A program made the position numbers and the translations under genes. From Saccharomycopsis phalli (taxonomy: Eukaryota; Ascomycota; Saccharomycetes; Ascoideales; Saccharomycopsidaceae): a DNA stretch of 64,000 nt. Numbering within the stretch: position 1 is the first letter of the stretch; each line of letters opens with the position of its first letter. Where the stretch lies: NCBI GenBank assembly GCA_020342235.1, contig CP073212.1:1488001-1552000 (forward strand), in the 5' to 3' direction. This document shows positions 27,666 through 37,363 of this stretch, piece by piece. Below the pieces are notes generated by a model. The model was not told the DNA's origin and searched no databases. It worked only from the letters and a program-made list of their open reading frames with translations.

Positions 27666-28061
27666 ACCATTTCTCCACCGTATACTCATTCAAATCACCA
27701 CGTTCACAATCACTTCCACCACACTTCCACCATCAATACCACTCAAACGTTATATCCAAAACTAAACCCAGCCAATTCATAACAACCCCCATAGCTTCAT
27801 CCATACCAACCGACTCAGCATAAATACAACCATACAACAAATAATAGCCCTGAATCTGAAAACAATCGCCACTGCTCTACTGAAAAACCGACCATGCCAA
27901 TATACTACGACATCCATTACAAATCATAGATTAACTCATTGACCAAATTACTCGCTCAGTAAAAACACCGCTTAGCAAACTTAATAGACTTTGTCCAAGC
28001 AAAGTCCTAGACTCCAATTCCAGTCGCTCCAATTCCAGCCGCTCCACTTCCAGCCGCTCCA

Positions 28062-29142
28062 CTAATCTATCTCAATCGGCTCATGGTCTCGGTCGGGACT
28101 CCGCACTTTCGCCCGCTCCTTCCCATGCCCCTTGGTGTTCTTCCGCTTCTTTGGCTCACGCAACGACTGGCCAGCTCCCTGGAAATGCGCCGGCTCCTCA
28201 ACCGTCTCGTTCTTTTCCTCTGGAGGAGGTGTCACCGGGTATCCAAAGAACAACTGGCCCTCAGGCAACCGTAATGGACGAACCGGCCCATCTAATGAGA
28301 CCTTTACTGGTCTTTTGGGCTCCAGTTCCTGGACGACACGACCAGACAACTTTTCGCCCTTGCCGTGGAAAACAGAGGCGTCTTCATGAGACACCAATTC
28401 CGTGTAGTTGATTGCCTTTGTCATTGCTCCAGAAGTGTTGACGTTCCCCCGCTTCTTTTCCTGGGCCTTATAGTCCGGCTCTACGTAGCCAACCGGCGGG
28501 GCAAAGTCGGTTTCCAAGTCGGTTTCCACGACACAGATTCCATGGTTGCTGGTATCTGGCTTGACCTCCAAAACTTTGATGGCGTAGACTGTGTCGTTGT
28601 AGCTGATCTCAATGATGTCGTTGACCGACAACGTCGAGAAGTTGCGGAGCACGTTTTCCAACACCGCCTTGGGGTCGGTAATGTCAAGAAAGTCGACGGA
28701 CTGCGGCTCGATCTTCACGAATTGACCAAGAGGCAAGTCGCAGTTGTTGATCTTGATCAATTCGCCCGGCTCAAGGCCAAGAGTGGCCATCATCCACTGG
28801 GGAATGTACACTCTTCCCTCCTCAGCAGTGAACTCCAAGACCCCCGAATGGGTGGTGATGTCGGTGGTTTCGTTGGTGAGAGAAAACAACATTGGATACC
28901 TGATTTCAAGCCGGGTGAGCTTGTTGAGCGACGACGCGGGAAGGAAGATCTTGCCTCCGTAATTGGCGTCATCCTTGCGGTTGTGATCCGGCATCATTGC
29001 AATCGGGTAGCATCGGAAATACTCTTCAAACGAGCCCGGGCGCGGGAAAATGTGGTCGAACCCCGAGTTGAATCCTGAGTTGAAGGCAGAAAACTTGTTA
29101 GTGTATACTTAGCCGGACATGCTACTCACCATTTCTAAACAT
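28062..29142 (-). CDS. UFD1: Ufd1 ubiquitin-fusion degradation protein
   Basis: This substrate-recruiting partner of Npl4 and the Cdc48 ATPase works in ER-associated and other ubiquitin-dependent degradation. The N-terminal double-psi barrel region is highly conserved (KDDANYGGKIFLP, RYPMLFSLTN, EEGRVYIPQWMM, IEPQSVDFLDITDPKAVLEN, APPVGYVEPDYKA). The Lys/Glu-rich C-terminal third holds the Cdc48/Npl4-binding part. Conserved coding runs upstream of the first in-frame ATG (28997): FEEYFRCYPIA leads back to FNSGF with no ATG, so a 5' intron is needed. My model joins a 13 nt exon (29142-29130) to 29074 and gives MFRNGFNSGF..., 341 residues. It is divergent from TFC4, the same pair as in S. cerevisiae. 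Confidence 0.9.
29075..29129 (-). other. UFD1: predicted 55 nt intron in UFD1
   Basis: The donor is GTGAGT, the branch-like sequence is ACACTAAC and the acceptor follows a pyrimidine-rich TTTTCTGCCTTCAACTCAG. The alternative is a 36 nt intron from the same donor to the earlier AAG, with ATG alone as exon 1. I prefer 55 nt because branch-to-acceptor spacing and size are more usual. Confidence 0.7.
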
Positions 29143-29225
29143 CAAGATGGACTTGCTGGGCCGCGACATGCCTGTGGGCGGGTAACACTACTTGAGGTGC
29201 GTGCCATGGGTTTGGAAATTGCATC

Positions 29226-32069
29226 ATGTCCGAGGACGAGAATGAGAGATTGCTTGAGAACGCGTCGAAGACGGTGTTGATGGACGAGGAGGATGACGAG
29301 GACGAGGTGATTGTGTTTTCAGATGAGGACGAGGACCCGGAGGATGAGGACGAGGACCCGGAGGATGAGGACGAGGACCTCGATGCCATTGACGGAGGAC
29401 TCCAAGATGTCATGGACGATAGCGATGAGGAGTATGAGGAGTATGAGGACGAGCCGTTGGACTTGAACAGCGAGTCGTTCAAGGACGCGTTGCGGGAGGC
29501 GGCGAACTTCAAGAAGCGCAAGTCCAAGAACCGGCCGAAGTCGCGTCGGTTTGTCAACATGGCAAAACAGGTGAATCCCGAGACGCGGATGAAGCTCAGC
29601 GAGGCAAACGAGGCGTTTGTAATGAACGACTTGCCGCGGTCGATGCAATTGTACGAGGAGGTCATCCAGTTGGACCCCAAGAACTTCTCAGCCTACAAAA
29701 CGTTGGGTGAGATCTACAAGCAAAAGGGCGAATTGGACGAGTGTCTCAACAAATGGTACCGCGCGGCACACTTCAATAGCTGGGACGGCGATTTCTGGGC
29801 CCAAGTGGCGGAGTTGGCACAGTCTTTGGGCCGCAACAACATCATGTTCTACTGCTATCTGCATGCGGTGCGAAACGACACCAAGGACCACAAGTACCTC
29901 CAGATCAGAACAAAATTGTATGAGGACTTGGGTGAGCTCCGGCGGGCGACGTCAGGGTACCTCAAGCTCCACACGTTTGACCCGTCGAACCAGCAGCTTG
30001 TGATTGAGTTGGCGAAGATCTATGCCGACCAGAACCGGTTCTCGGAGGCCATCGACATGTACTTGAAGATCTTGAACCAGAACATTGAGTTCTACCTGCA
30101 CGAGCAGCCCGAGTTGGCTACCAGGAACTTCTCTGACTTTGAGTGGTCCGAGCTCAACATCCTTGCTGAGTTGTACATCCGCCAGGGGACCTTCACCCAG
30201 GGCCTTGGCATATTGAAGCAGACCGCCAGATGGTTGCAAGGACGAAGCGACGAGTCCTTCTGGAACAAGGTCACCGACGACTCTGAGTTTGATTCTCGCA
30301 GAGCCACTCATGCTGAGTTTCGCAAGTTGCTGCTGATCAAACAGCTGCGTCCCAGCGACTTGCCCATTGATATCAGAGTGAAGTTGGGCATCTTCCGGCT
30401 TCGGCTCGGCGACATGGAAGACGCTGCCGCGCAGTTTCGCTTTTTGCTAGACGAGGACGTCGAAGAAGTCAGCGACTTGTACAGCTATGTGGGCAACTCC
30501 TGGGAAGAGCTTGGCCATTATAAGGAGGCCCTCAAGTTCTTTCACCGGCTCTCGGAGTACGACGACTTCAACTCGGTCGAGTTGGTCAGCAGCATCGCCA
30601 AGTGTTACCAGGAAACTGGGCAGTTGGACCGGGCCATTGCCGCATATCGAGCAATCGTCGAGCAGGAGCCCGAGAATCTCGACATCAAGTTGGCATTGGC
30701 AGAGGTGTTGTACCACTCTGGTGAAGTCGACGAGTCAAAGTTCTTGCTCACTGACATTGCCGAACGGCGCAAGGGCCAGACAACTGAGCCTGTGGGAAAG
30801 CCTGAGGAAAAGCCCGAGCCAAAACGGACCAAGAAGAAGCTCTCGGACGACGAGAAAAAGGCCATTGAGCGTAAGATGCTCGCACACACCAAGGAGAAGT
30901 ATAGCCGAATGGGGCGGCTCTGGCCCTCGGTCGAGGCTCGAGACCCAGTGGCCATCAGCGCATGGCTCCAGCTAGCATCCGAGCTCTTTGAGCAGTTGTG
31001 CAGTGTCAAGTCGATTTTCAACAAGGAGCGGCCGAAGTTCATGAATCTCTTGGTGCACCGCCATCGAGAACGGCAGATGGACCTCGACGAACGACTCAAT
31101 CGGTTGCTCCGGTTCCAGTCCGAGGGAGACCACCGTGCTGACAACGGGCTCACGCTCACAGAAACCGGATACCGTGGCTTGTCGTTTGACGAGTGGTTTG
31201 AGATCTTCATGCAGCACTCGTTGCTTCTTGCCCAAACTGGCGAGAACAAGGCCGCGATTCAGTCGATTGAGATTTCCCGCAGCGTGGTCCACTTCTTGAC
31301 AAACCCGGAACGAGACCGGGTCATGAAGTTGGTCAAACTCTCCATCGACTCGATCATCCAGGACTACACAGATATCCTCACTGCTGTGCGAGAAATCCTC
31401 AACTCGTACCAGTTCTCGCGCAACGCTTACAAGCTATTTGTGCTCTGTCTTCCGTCGGGGCGCAAGTCCCTTGACTTGTTCATCTCCTTGAACCACCAGA
31501 AGTACTTTCTCCGTCAGTCCAGGGCATGGGAGTCTCTCCGACTTGGCCGAGCCGTCGAGGGACAAGCCAAGATCCACGACGTGACGTTTGACACCAGCAG
31601 CGTCAACCCCTATCTTACAGCAGTCTATTCTGAGGTGTCCTTGGCGGGGAAAAGTTACCTTCCGTCGCTACTCCACCTTCTGCGGGTCTACGAGGAGTTC
31701 AAACACGATCCAATGCTCAACCTCTTGCTCTCAGTAGCGTCGAGTCACCGTGCCATGCAGAGGTCCGTGGCTAATAGACATAGCTTTGTGCTCCAGTCGT
31801 TGGTGTTTATCAGCAACTACCGAAAACTCCGCTGTAGCATGGGCCTGCACGAGAGCCAGGAGGCCGACTACAACATGGGACGGCTCTTTCATCACTATGG
31901 ATTGACTACAGTGGCTGTGAGGTACTATGAGAAGGTGCTTGAGTATGACGACATTGATCCGGTGTACGACTTGGCAAAGGAGGCAGCGTACAATTTATAT
32001 TTGATATACAACTTGAGTGGGAATGCCTTGCTTGCCAATGAGGTGATGATGAAGCACTTGACGATATAG
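29226..32069 (+). CDS. TFC4: TFIIIC subunit tau131, TPR protein
   Basis: This 947-residue TPR subunit of TFIIIC assembles TFIIIB at tRNA and other pol III genes. Residues 1-80 are strongly acidic (runs of Asp/Glu, two copies of EDPEDED). A basic KKRKSKNRPKSRR segment follows near 98. TPRs start at about residue 120 (NEAFVMNDLPRSMQLYEEVI, AYKTLGEIYKQKGELDECL) and recur to about residue 500. A Lys-rich break lies at 525-555, and a second helical array runs to the C-terminus (GRLFHHYGLTTVAVRYYEKVLEYD). S. cerevisiae Tfc4 has 1025 residues and the same layout. It is divergent from UFD1 across 83 bp. Confidence 0.92.
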   Translation: MSEDENERLLENASKTVLMDEEDDEDEVIVFSDEDEDPEDEDEDPEDEDEDLDAIDGGLQDVMDDSDEEYEEYEDEPLDLNSESFKDALREAANFKKRKSKNRPKSRRFVNMAKQVNPETRMKLSEANEAFVMNDLPRSMQLYEEVIQLDPKNFSAYKTLGEIYKQKGELDECLNKWYRAAHFNSWDGDFWAQVAELAQSLGRNNIMFYCYLHAVRNDTKDHKYLQIRTKLYEDLGELRRATSGYLKLHTFDPSNQQLVIELAKIYADQNRFSEAIDMYLKILNQNIEFYLHEQPELATRNFSDFEWSELNILAELYIRQGTFTQGLGILKQTARWLQGRSDESFWNKVTDDSEFDSRRATHAEFRKLLLIKQLRPSDLPIDIRVKLGIFRLRLGDMEDAAAQFRFLLDEDVEEVSDLYSYVGNSWEELGHYKEALKFFHRLSEYDDFNSVELVSSIAKCYQETGQLDRAIAAYRAIVEQEPENLDIKLALAEVLYHSGEVDESKFLLTDIAERRKGQTTEPVGKPEEKPEPKRTKKKLSDDEKKAIERKMLAHTKEKYSRMGRLWPSVEARDPVAISAWLQLASELFEQLCSVKSIFNKERPKFMNLLVHRHRERQMDLDERLNRLLRFQSEGDHRADNGLTLTETGYRGLSFDEWFEIFMQHSLLLAQTGENKAAIQSIEISRSVVHFLTNPERDRVMKLVKLSIDSIIQDYTDILTAVREILNSYQFSRNAYKLFVLCLPSGRKSLDLFISLNHQKYFLRQSRAWESLRLGRAVEGQAKIHDVTFDTSSVNPYLTAVYSEVSLAGKSYLPSLLHLLRVYEEFKHDPMLNLLLSVASSHRAMQRSVANRHSFVLQSLVFISNYRKLRCSMGLHESQEADYNMGRLFHHYGLTTVAVRYYEKVLEYDDIDPVYDLAKEAAYNLYLIYNLSGNALLANEVMMKHLTI

Positions 32070-32494
32070 GTGTAAGGTAGGGCATATTAAAATGCGAGGG
32101 TGGAAGGCGTAATCCAGGTGATTTATTTAGAATTATATCCAATGTTCAGTTACACTAGTATTTGTATGAATAAATTGAAAATTACCAGTCTGTCTCTTGA
32201 CAGTGCTTCAACGGTCACAAGCTCACACATGTACCAACTGGTTTTAAATGGACCATTCTGAAAAAAGTAAAAGGGCCATCTAGAGAGCCATGGGATGAAA
32301 AGTTTTGACTTGATCTTTAAAAAACTGTTGAAGAGAGACTCTGAAGGTATTCCAGGTGGGGTGGGTTAGCGTAAGCTTGATTTTCAATGTAAGCCACCAA
32401 CCAGTATGGTATTACCATATATTTCTAGTAGTGTAGAAAGTATCATGAATAATTTTCTTGATAACACATTGAGCGAGGATTTGACGGTAATTAC

Positions 32495-32660
32495 AAACCA
32501 GAAAATTAAAATGATATACTGAAGATCAATCCAGAAAGTTATAAATGGTATACTGAGAGTGATTCCAGAAAGTTTCAAATGGTACTGGTAGTCAATCCAG
32601 GAAGTTACAATGGTATACTGATAGTCAATCCGGAAAGTCACCAATTCTATACTGGTAATC
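32495..32660. repeat. degenerate tandem array, ~37 bp unit, 4 copies
   Basis: The units resemble TGATAGTCAATCCAGAAAGT followed by TACAAATGGTATAC, with many substitutions and small length changes. Confidence 0.8.
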
Positions 32661-33092
32661 AACCAGAAGGCTACTGAGGTTGGGTCGAACATACAATATG
32701 CAAGTATATATACATATATTGGCGGAAACTAGAAGTGATTCCATCACACCAACATCATGCCTCAGAAGACCGTATAAGGTATATCAGAATAAATCAAACC
32801 ACGCCAGGTATAGCTGGGTATAAATGGCAAGAGATATGACAGGTTGTGTGAAATGCGAAACGTGAAATGAAAGATGAGGTAAAAGAATGGAAATGAGAAG
32901 AGCAAAAGACCAAAGGAACGAGGAAGAGATGAAAAGACAAGCCATCATCTAACCATTAAGTTGACACTGTAATCAGGTTGCCAGCTGACGAGTATCAAGA
33001 CCACTATCATTTTCATATTACATTTCATTGGACTGCTTTCATTGCAAGACCTCATTGCACCACCTCTCCATTACTTGTTTGCTTTATTTCTC

Positions 33093-33250
33093 CACATTAC
33101 TTTACTACCTTTCACATTACTTTACTACCTTTCACATTACTTTACTACCTTCACATTACTTTACTACCTTCACATTACTCTACTACCTTTCACATTACTT
33201 TACTACCTTTCACATTACTTTACCTTCACATTACTTTACCTTCACATTAA
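33093..33250. repeat. tandem array, ~20 bp unit, ~8 copies
   Basis: CATTACTTTACTACCTTTCA and one- to seven-base-shorter variants recur up to the end of the RING gene. Confidence 0.9.
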
Positions 33251-33263
33251 TTCTTCCCTTCCT

Positions 33264-35867
33264 TCACAGAGCTGGAACTTCCGCAGCAGGATCCTTCTTC
33301 TTCACCACAACACCCTTTTTCCGACACAATGGACACGAGTTTCGGCCCGTTGTCAACCACTGGTCGATACATTCTCGGTGAAAAAAATGCTTGCAGTTCT
33401 TCAACTGCCGGCACACCTCACCTGAGCTGTACTCTGTGAGACACACAAGACACTGGTCAGTTGGCGGCACGGGCACCTTGTCGTATGGGCGGTACTCATT
33501 CATCAAGTCGTTCTCATCCAACCAGTCTGGGTCGGTGTACACCACGAAAAGCCCGTCGGCCTTGTCGACGTCTTCCTGTGATGCCACTGGCGGCTTGACG
33601 TCGCCTAGCATTGCCTGAAGCGCAAGCAAGTCCTCGTATGTTGGATTATCGGCAAGGAGCGTTGGAGCGGAAAGCACTGGGTGGTCGACTGGGAAAGTGT
33701 GGCCCATGATGAAGATGACCCATGAGCGCTGGGTGCCGGTGTTGCGGGACAATCTGCGGGACTGGCCGTACTGCTGGGCGATTTCCTCGAGCCGGTTGCC
33801 GTTTCTGCTGTTTTCAAGCCGGAAGCGCGACCGGTGGTTCCGGTTGCGGAAGAACAGCCGGGCAAATCCCATCAGGTCGTCGGGGCTGCGTTCTGGCGCA
33901 CGGTCCGGTGCCCGCTCGGTCTCCAAGTCCTCCTCAAAGAGATTCAGGTTCGACAAGTCGAGCGAATGGGTTTCGTTTCCCGGGATGATGTTGTCCATGC
34001 GGATGTCGTCTCCACCCGGACTGACACGGTCGGCCTCTTCTGGAAGCACCGAGCGCACTCCGATGATAAGCACAGGGACGTGTTCGTCTGCATCGTCGTC
34101 GTCTGCGTTGCGCGGCCGCCGGGAACTGAATCTGAATGCGCGGAAGAAGGACATTGACACGTTACGGGCGTCTTCCGGGTCGTTCTGACGGCGGTGTTCT
34201 TCCTGGCGGATGCTATTCAGCAACTCGTTGGCAAGAAGATTGCCCTGGAGCGCATGGGAGAACTCGCTGAAGTTGGAGTCGGAGCCGTCCTCAAACAGCA
34301 GATGCTCGTGCGACATGTCACGGAGCCTTGACTGGCTGTCGATACGGACGCCGTCCTCGCCGCTGTAGTCGCCAATGAGATTGTGTAGCGTCGAATGCGC
34401 CGCGAGTTCCAAGAGGCGCGACAACATCTGCGCCTGGTGCACAAAGTTCAGGGACTCGCGAGGAAACGGCGACGTGGGCGTTGTCGGCGAGTCCAGCGCC
34501 GATGCCGGGAGGTTGCGGCCCATGAGCGACGTCAAGTTGAGATCTTCGTCGGGGCGCACTTGCGTCGGTTCGGGCAGACTGACGAGGTTGAGGCGGCGTC
34601 TTCGCAGGAACGGATTGAACGTTCTGCGGCGCAGTTCCACGGTGGGCACGGAGCTGCTGGTGGCGTTGGATGAGGTTTGTCCGGCGATGTTTCCGCTGTG
34701 GCTTGACGTGAGGGTTCCAGTGGTGGTTTCACCGAGGGTTCCTGTGCTTCTTCCACTAAGAGTTCCTGTGCTTCTTCCACTAAGAGTTCCTGTGCTTCGT
34801 CCACTAAGAGTTCCTGTGCTTCTTCCACTGAGAGCTCCTGTGCTTCTTCCATTGATTGATTCACTGGTACTTCTTCCATTGATTGTTTCACTGGTACTTC
34901 TTCCACTGACTGTTTCACTAGTGCTTCTTCCACTGATGCCTCCACTGATGCCTCCACTGATGCCTCCACTGATGCCTCCACTGATGCTTCCCCCATTGCT
35001 TGCTCCACTTCCTCCATTGAGACTCTCACCGAGTGCCCCACCCAGCTTGGTATTATGCGTGCCACGCACACTGCTATTAGAATTGCTATTAATACTACGC
35101 ACGCTGTGCGTCCCCGTGAACTCGCCCGTGCTTCGATTAACAGTGTTCCCAAGAATACTCTCAATCCCACAGTCGTCGGGAAAATTGCCAAACACCGGAC
35201 TCATGTCCGGCGTCACGTACCCCGGGCTCTCTGGACTCATGAACTCAGAGCCAATCGTGCCGCCGATATTGTCGGGGCTCAACGCACTTCTCGAGCTCAT
35301 GGTGCCGCTGCTTCTTGGAGGGTAGTTGCCATTTCCACTCACGTCCCGCGTCCGCATGTTCCCACCGACTCCTTCCACACTTTTCCGACTAGTAACATCA
35401 TCCACGTCCGGCGAAAGCTTCTCCTTGGCATTCACACTGCTGCTCTTGGAGCTGTTATCCATGGTCTCACTAAACAAATAACTGTCGGTTTCCGTGGTGT
35501 TCTCGTGGCTCCCAGGCACCATGCTCGGCTCCTGCAACGCCAAAGTGTAGTCCGGCCGCCCGGGTCTCTCCGGAACCTTCTCAAGACCTTCAGAGGCCCC
35601 CACTTTGCTCCGTTCCTGGCGCCGTTTCACCACCTGGACCTTCTTATTATGCTGGCTCAGGGTCCCGTCCACCCACTCTTTTCTGCGGCTGGCCCTCCGC
35701 TTAGGCACCAAGCTCTTCTTCCAGCTCCTCTTGCCAGTCAGCCTCTCGCCGCCATTCTGCGCCGCTTGGTCCTCCTCGTCGAACGTGGTAATGACATGTA
35801 AACTCTGCACATGCGGCTCCTGACGATCCCCGTCAGAGTCACTGGTCCTACTTGGAATTTGGCCCAT
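33264..35867 (-). CDS. large RING-H2 protein, likely ubiquitin ligase
   Basis: The protein has 867 residues. The only clear domain is a C-terminal RING-H2 finger at about residues 806-848: CLVC, then C-x-H-x2-H-x2-C (CKHFFHREC), then CPLC, with the QWLTTGRNSCPLCR context seen in a family of filamentous-fungal and yeast RING proteins. RING-H2 proteins usually recruit E2 enzymes to ubiquitinate targets. The N-terminus MGQIPS fits an N-myristoylation signal, which would place it on membranes; that is inference. The middle is disordered and Ser/Thr-rich and includes a tandem array of GGIS and SGRSTGTL peptides. I cannot name a substrate or S. cerevisiae orthologue. Confidence 0.8.
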   Translation of the reverse strand: MGQIPSRTSDSDGDRQEPHVQSLHVITTFDEEDQAAQNGGERLTGKRSWKKSLVPKRRASRRKEWVDGTLSQHNKKVQVVKRRQERSKVGASEGLEKVPERPGRPDYTLALQEPSMVPGSHENTTETDSYLFSETMDNSSKSSSVNAKEKLSPDVDDVTSRKSVEGVGGNMRTRDVSGNGNYPPRSSGTMSSRSALSPDNIGGTIGSEFMSPESPGYVTPDMSPVFGNFPDDCGIESILGNTVNRSTGEFTGTHSVRSINSNSNSSVRGTHNTKLGGALGESLNGGSGASNGGSISGGISGGISGGISGGISGRSTSETVSGRSTSETINGRSTSESINGRSTGALSGRSTGTLSGRSTGTLSGRSTGTLSGRSTGTLGETTTGTLTSSHSGNIAGQTSSNATSSSVPTVELRRRTFNPFLRRRRLNLVSLPEPTQVRPDEDLNLTSLMGRNLPASALDSPTTPTSPFPRESLNFVHQAQMLSRLLELAAHSTLHNLIGDYSGEDGVRIDSQSRLRDMSHEHLLFEDGSDSNFSEFSHALQGNLLANELLNSIRQEEHRRQNDPEDARNVSMSFFRAFRFSSRRPRNADDDDADEHVPVLIIGVRSVLPEEADRVSPGGDDIRMDNIIPGNETHSLDLSNLNLFEEDLETERAPDRAPERSPDDLMGFARLFFRNRNHRSRFRLENSRNGNRLEEIAQQYGQSRRLSRNTGTQRSWVIFIMGHTFPVDHPVLSAPTLLADNPTYEDLLALQAMLGDVKPPVASQEDVDKADGLFVVYTDPDWLDENDLMNEYRPYDKVPVPPTDQCLVCLTEYSSGEVCRQLKNCKHFFHRECIDQWLTTGRNSCPLCRKKGVVVKKKDPAAEVPAL
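34725..34995 (-). repeat. coding tandem repeats in RING gene (24 bp and 12 bp units)
   Basis: Eight to nine 24 bp units encode SGRSTGTL / NGRSTSES-type octapeptides and four 12 bp units encode GGIS. All stay in frame. Neighbouring copies are nearly identical, suggesting slippage or unequal exchange. Confidence 0.88.
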
Positions 35868-36877
35868 GGAAATATTCCAGAACGTCCGCGATTTCTGTGT
35901 AGCAAGTATGTCAACCCCTTTGGTTTATGGCCCACTGTTTGCTAACAAGTCTCTGTGAACCGTTAGATCCTAAAATGCTACGAATCCTGGTTACGCGCCC
36001 GGGGCCGGTGCAGCAAGGTTTGGGGTAAAATTTGTCAATGTTGTCACCTGATAGTCTCACAGCTGAAACCATACCCATGCTTGCTAACCAGCCCTCGCGA
36101 ATCAGCATTTAAATTATGTTTATAGATATTTATATTGTAAATTACCGGGTGTCCAGCCACTCGTTGCCAAATATTTACCTACTTGTGGCTGTACCTTTCG
36201 TGCCCAAACCGTGGCTCAGCTGGGGAAATTCTGAATACGTTCATGTTCATGAGTCATGTGATTGGACAATGTCTCGGCCACCAACATAGATATGAGAACT
36301 AATGACTCAGGTGTCTCAGAGAACTTAATGTCACACGAAAAATTTTTTGGTGGGAGGTTTATTAAAATCACGTGGAACATTTGCCTTTGACAATGGTGTT
36401 TTGGATATCGTAAGATGATGATCCAGTTGGTTTTTGGTAAACTGGATTTCGTCCGCCTGTCAGTGTCTTTGGTCATTTGAGGGATATATCCAGTCACTAT
36501 ATATGGAATCCCTCTGTATTGAGGTCCTCTTGTCTCCATTTTTGCCCTTGTTGTCCCTATTTCTACTCTCTATTATTTTCCTTTATTTTCATTCTTGTTT
36601 CTTTCCTTATTTTCATTCTTGTACACTCCATTTCGTTCCGTCGACATTTCATTCCTTCACATGTTTATACCATGCACACTGCCCAAGTAAATTTCTTGCA
36701 ACATTCCACTCATTACTTTCTCTCTTTTCCCCCTCATATACCACTTGTTTCTCTTTTACTTCTCCTACAGTCTCCTTATATACCCACATTTCTCTTTTTC
36801 GTCTCTCATAGTCTTCTCTTCTACCTCTCTTTTACTTCTGTTACAGTCTCCTCTTTTACTTCTGTTACAGTCTCCTC

Positions 36878-37043
36878 TTCTACTTCTCTTAGTCTTCTCC
36901 TCCACTTCCGTTACAGTCTTTGCTTCTCCTCTTCTACTTCTCTTAGTCTTCTCCTCCACTTCCGTTACAGTCTTTGCTTCTCCTCTTCTACTTCTCTTAG
37001 TCTTCTCCTCCACTTCCGTTACAGTCTTTGCTTCTCCTCTTCT
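36878..37043. repeat. minisatellite, 54 bp unit, 3 copies
   Basis: Three essentially identical 54 bp copies contain CTTCTCCTCCACTTCCGTTA and CAGTCTTTGCTTCTCCTC. Identity suggests recent expansion. Shorter related units surround them from 36800. Confidence 0.92.
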
Positions 37044-37120
37044 TGCACTACTTATTCCTCTTTTACTTTTCCTATAATCTCCTCTTGTACCACTTATTCC
37101 TCTTTTACTTCTCCCACAGT

Positions 37121-37210
37121 CTTCTCTTCTTTACAGTCTTCTCTTCTTTACAGTCTTCTCTTCTTTACAGTCTTCTCTTCTTTACAGTCTTCTCTTCTTT
37201 ACAGTCTTCT
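37121..37210. repeat. tandem array, 17 bp unit, ~5 copies
   Basis: CTTCTCTTCTTTACAGT is repeated without change about five times. The unit is contained in the neighbouring pyrimidine-rich repeats. Confidence 0.92.
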
Positions 37211-37363
37211 CTTCTCTTACAGTCTCCTCCTTTACTTCTTTTAAAGTCTTCTTTTCTACTTCTCTTAGTCTTCACTTTTACTTCTCCTACAGTCTTCTCT
37301 TCCACTACTTCTTTTACAGTCTTCTTTTCTACGTCATCCATCACCCTTGTGTGATTCATTTAT

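Larger units (their letters stand above)
27142..28061. other. convergent intergenic region, ATX1 / UFD1
   Basis: No gene is visible. It holds dispersed repeat copy e, a TATCCTATC-type simple run (27500-27665) and a short duplicated GCTCCAATTCCAGCC-like run (28010-28060) next to the UFD1 stop codon. Confidence 0.75.
32070..33263. other. convergent intergenic region with two tandem arrays, TFC4 / RING gene
   Basis: No gene is visible in these 1.2 kb. It holds a ~37 bp degenerate array (32495-32660) and a ~20 bp array (33093-33250). The DNA between them is AT-rich and unremarkable. Confidence 0.8.
35868..37363. other. intergenic region with pyrimidine-rich arrays, RING gene / YIF1
   Basis: No gene is visible. 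The first 600 bp are plain and include the RING gene promoter, with a CACGTG at 36369-36374. From about 36560 the plus strand becomes almost pure C/T and is filled by the tandem arrays listed next. A long open frame here (36477-37244) is a by-product of the missing purines. Confidence 0.8.

Noticed and set aside
36477-37244. 255-codon Ser/Leu/Phe-rich open frame
   Set aside because: It lies in a polypyrimidine repeat block where stops cannot occur easily. The peptide is only the tandem repeat translated.
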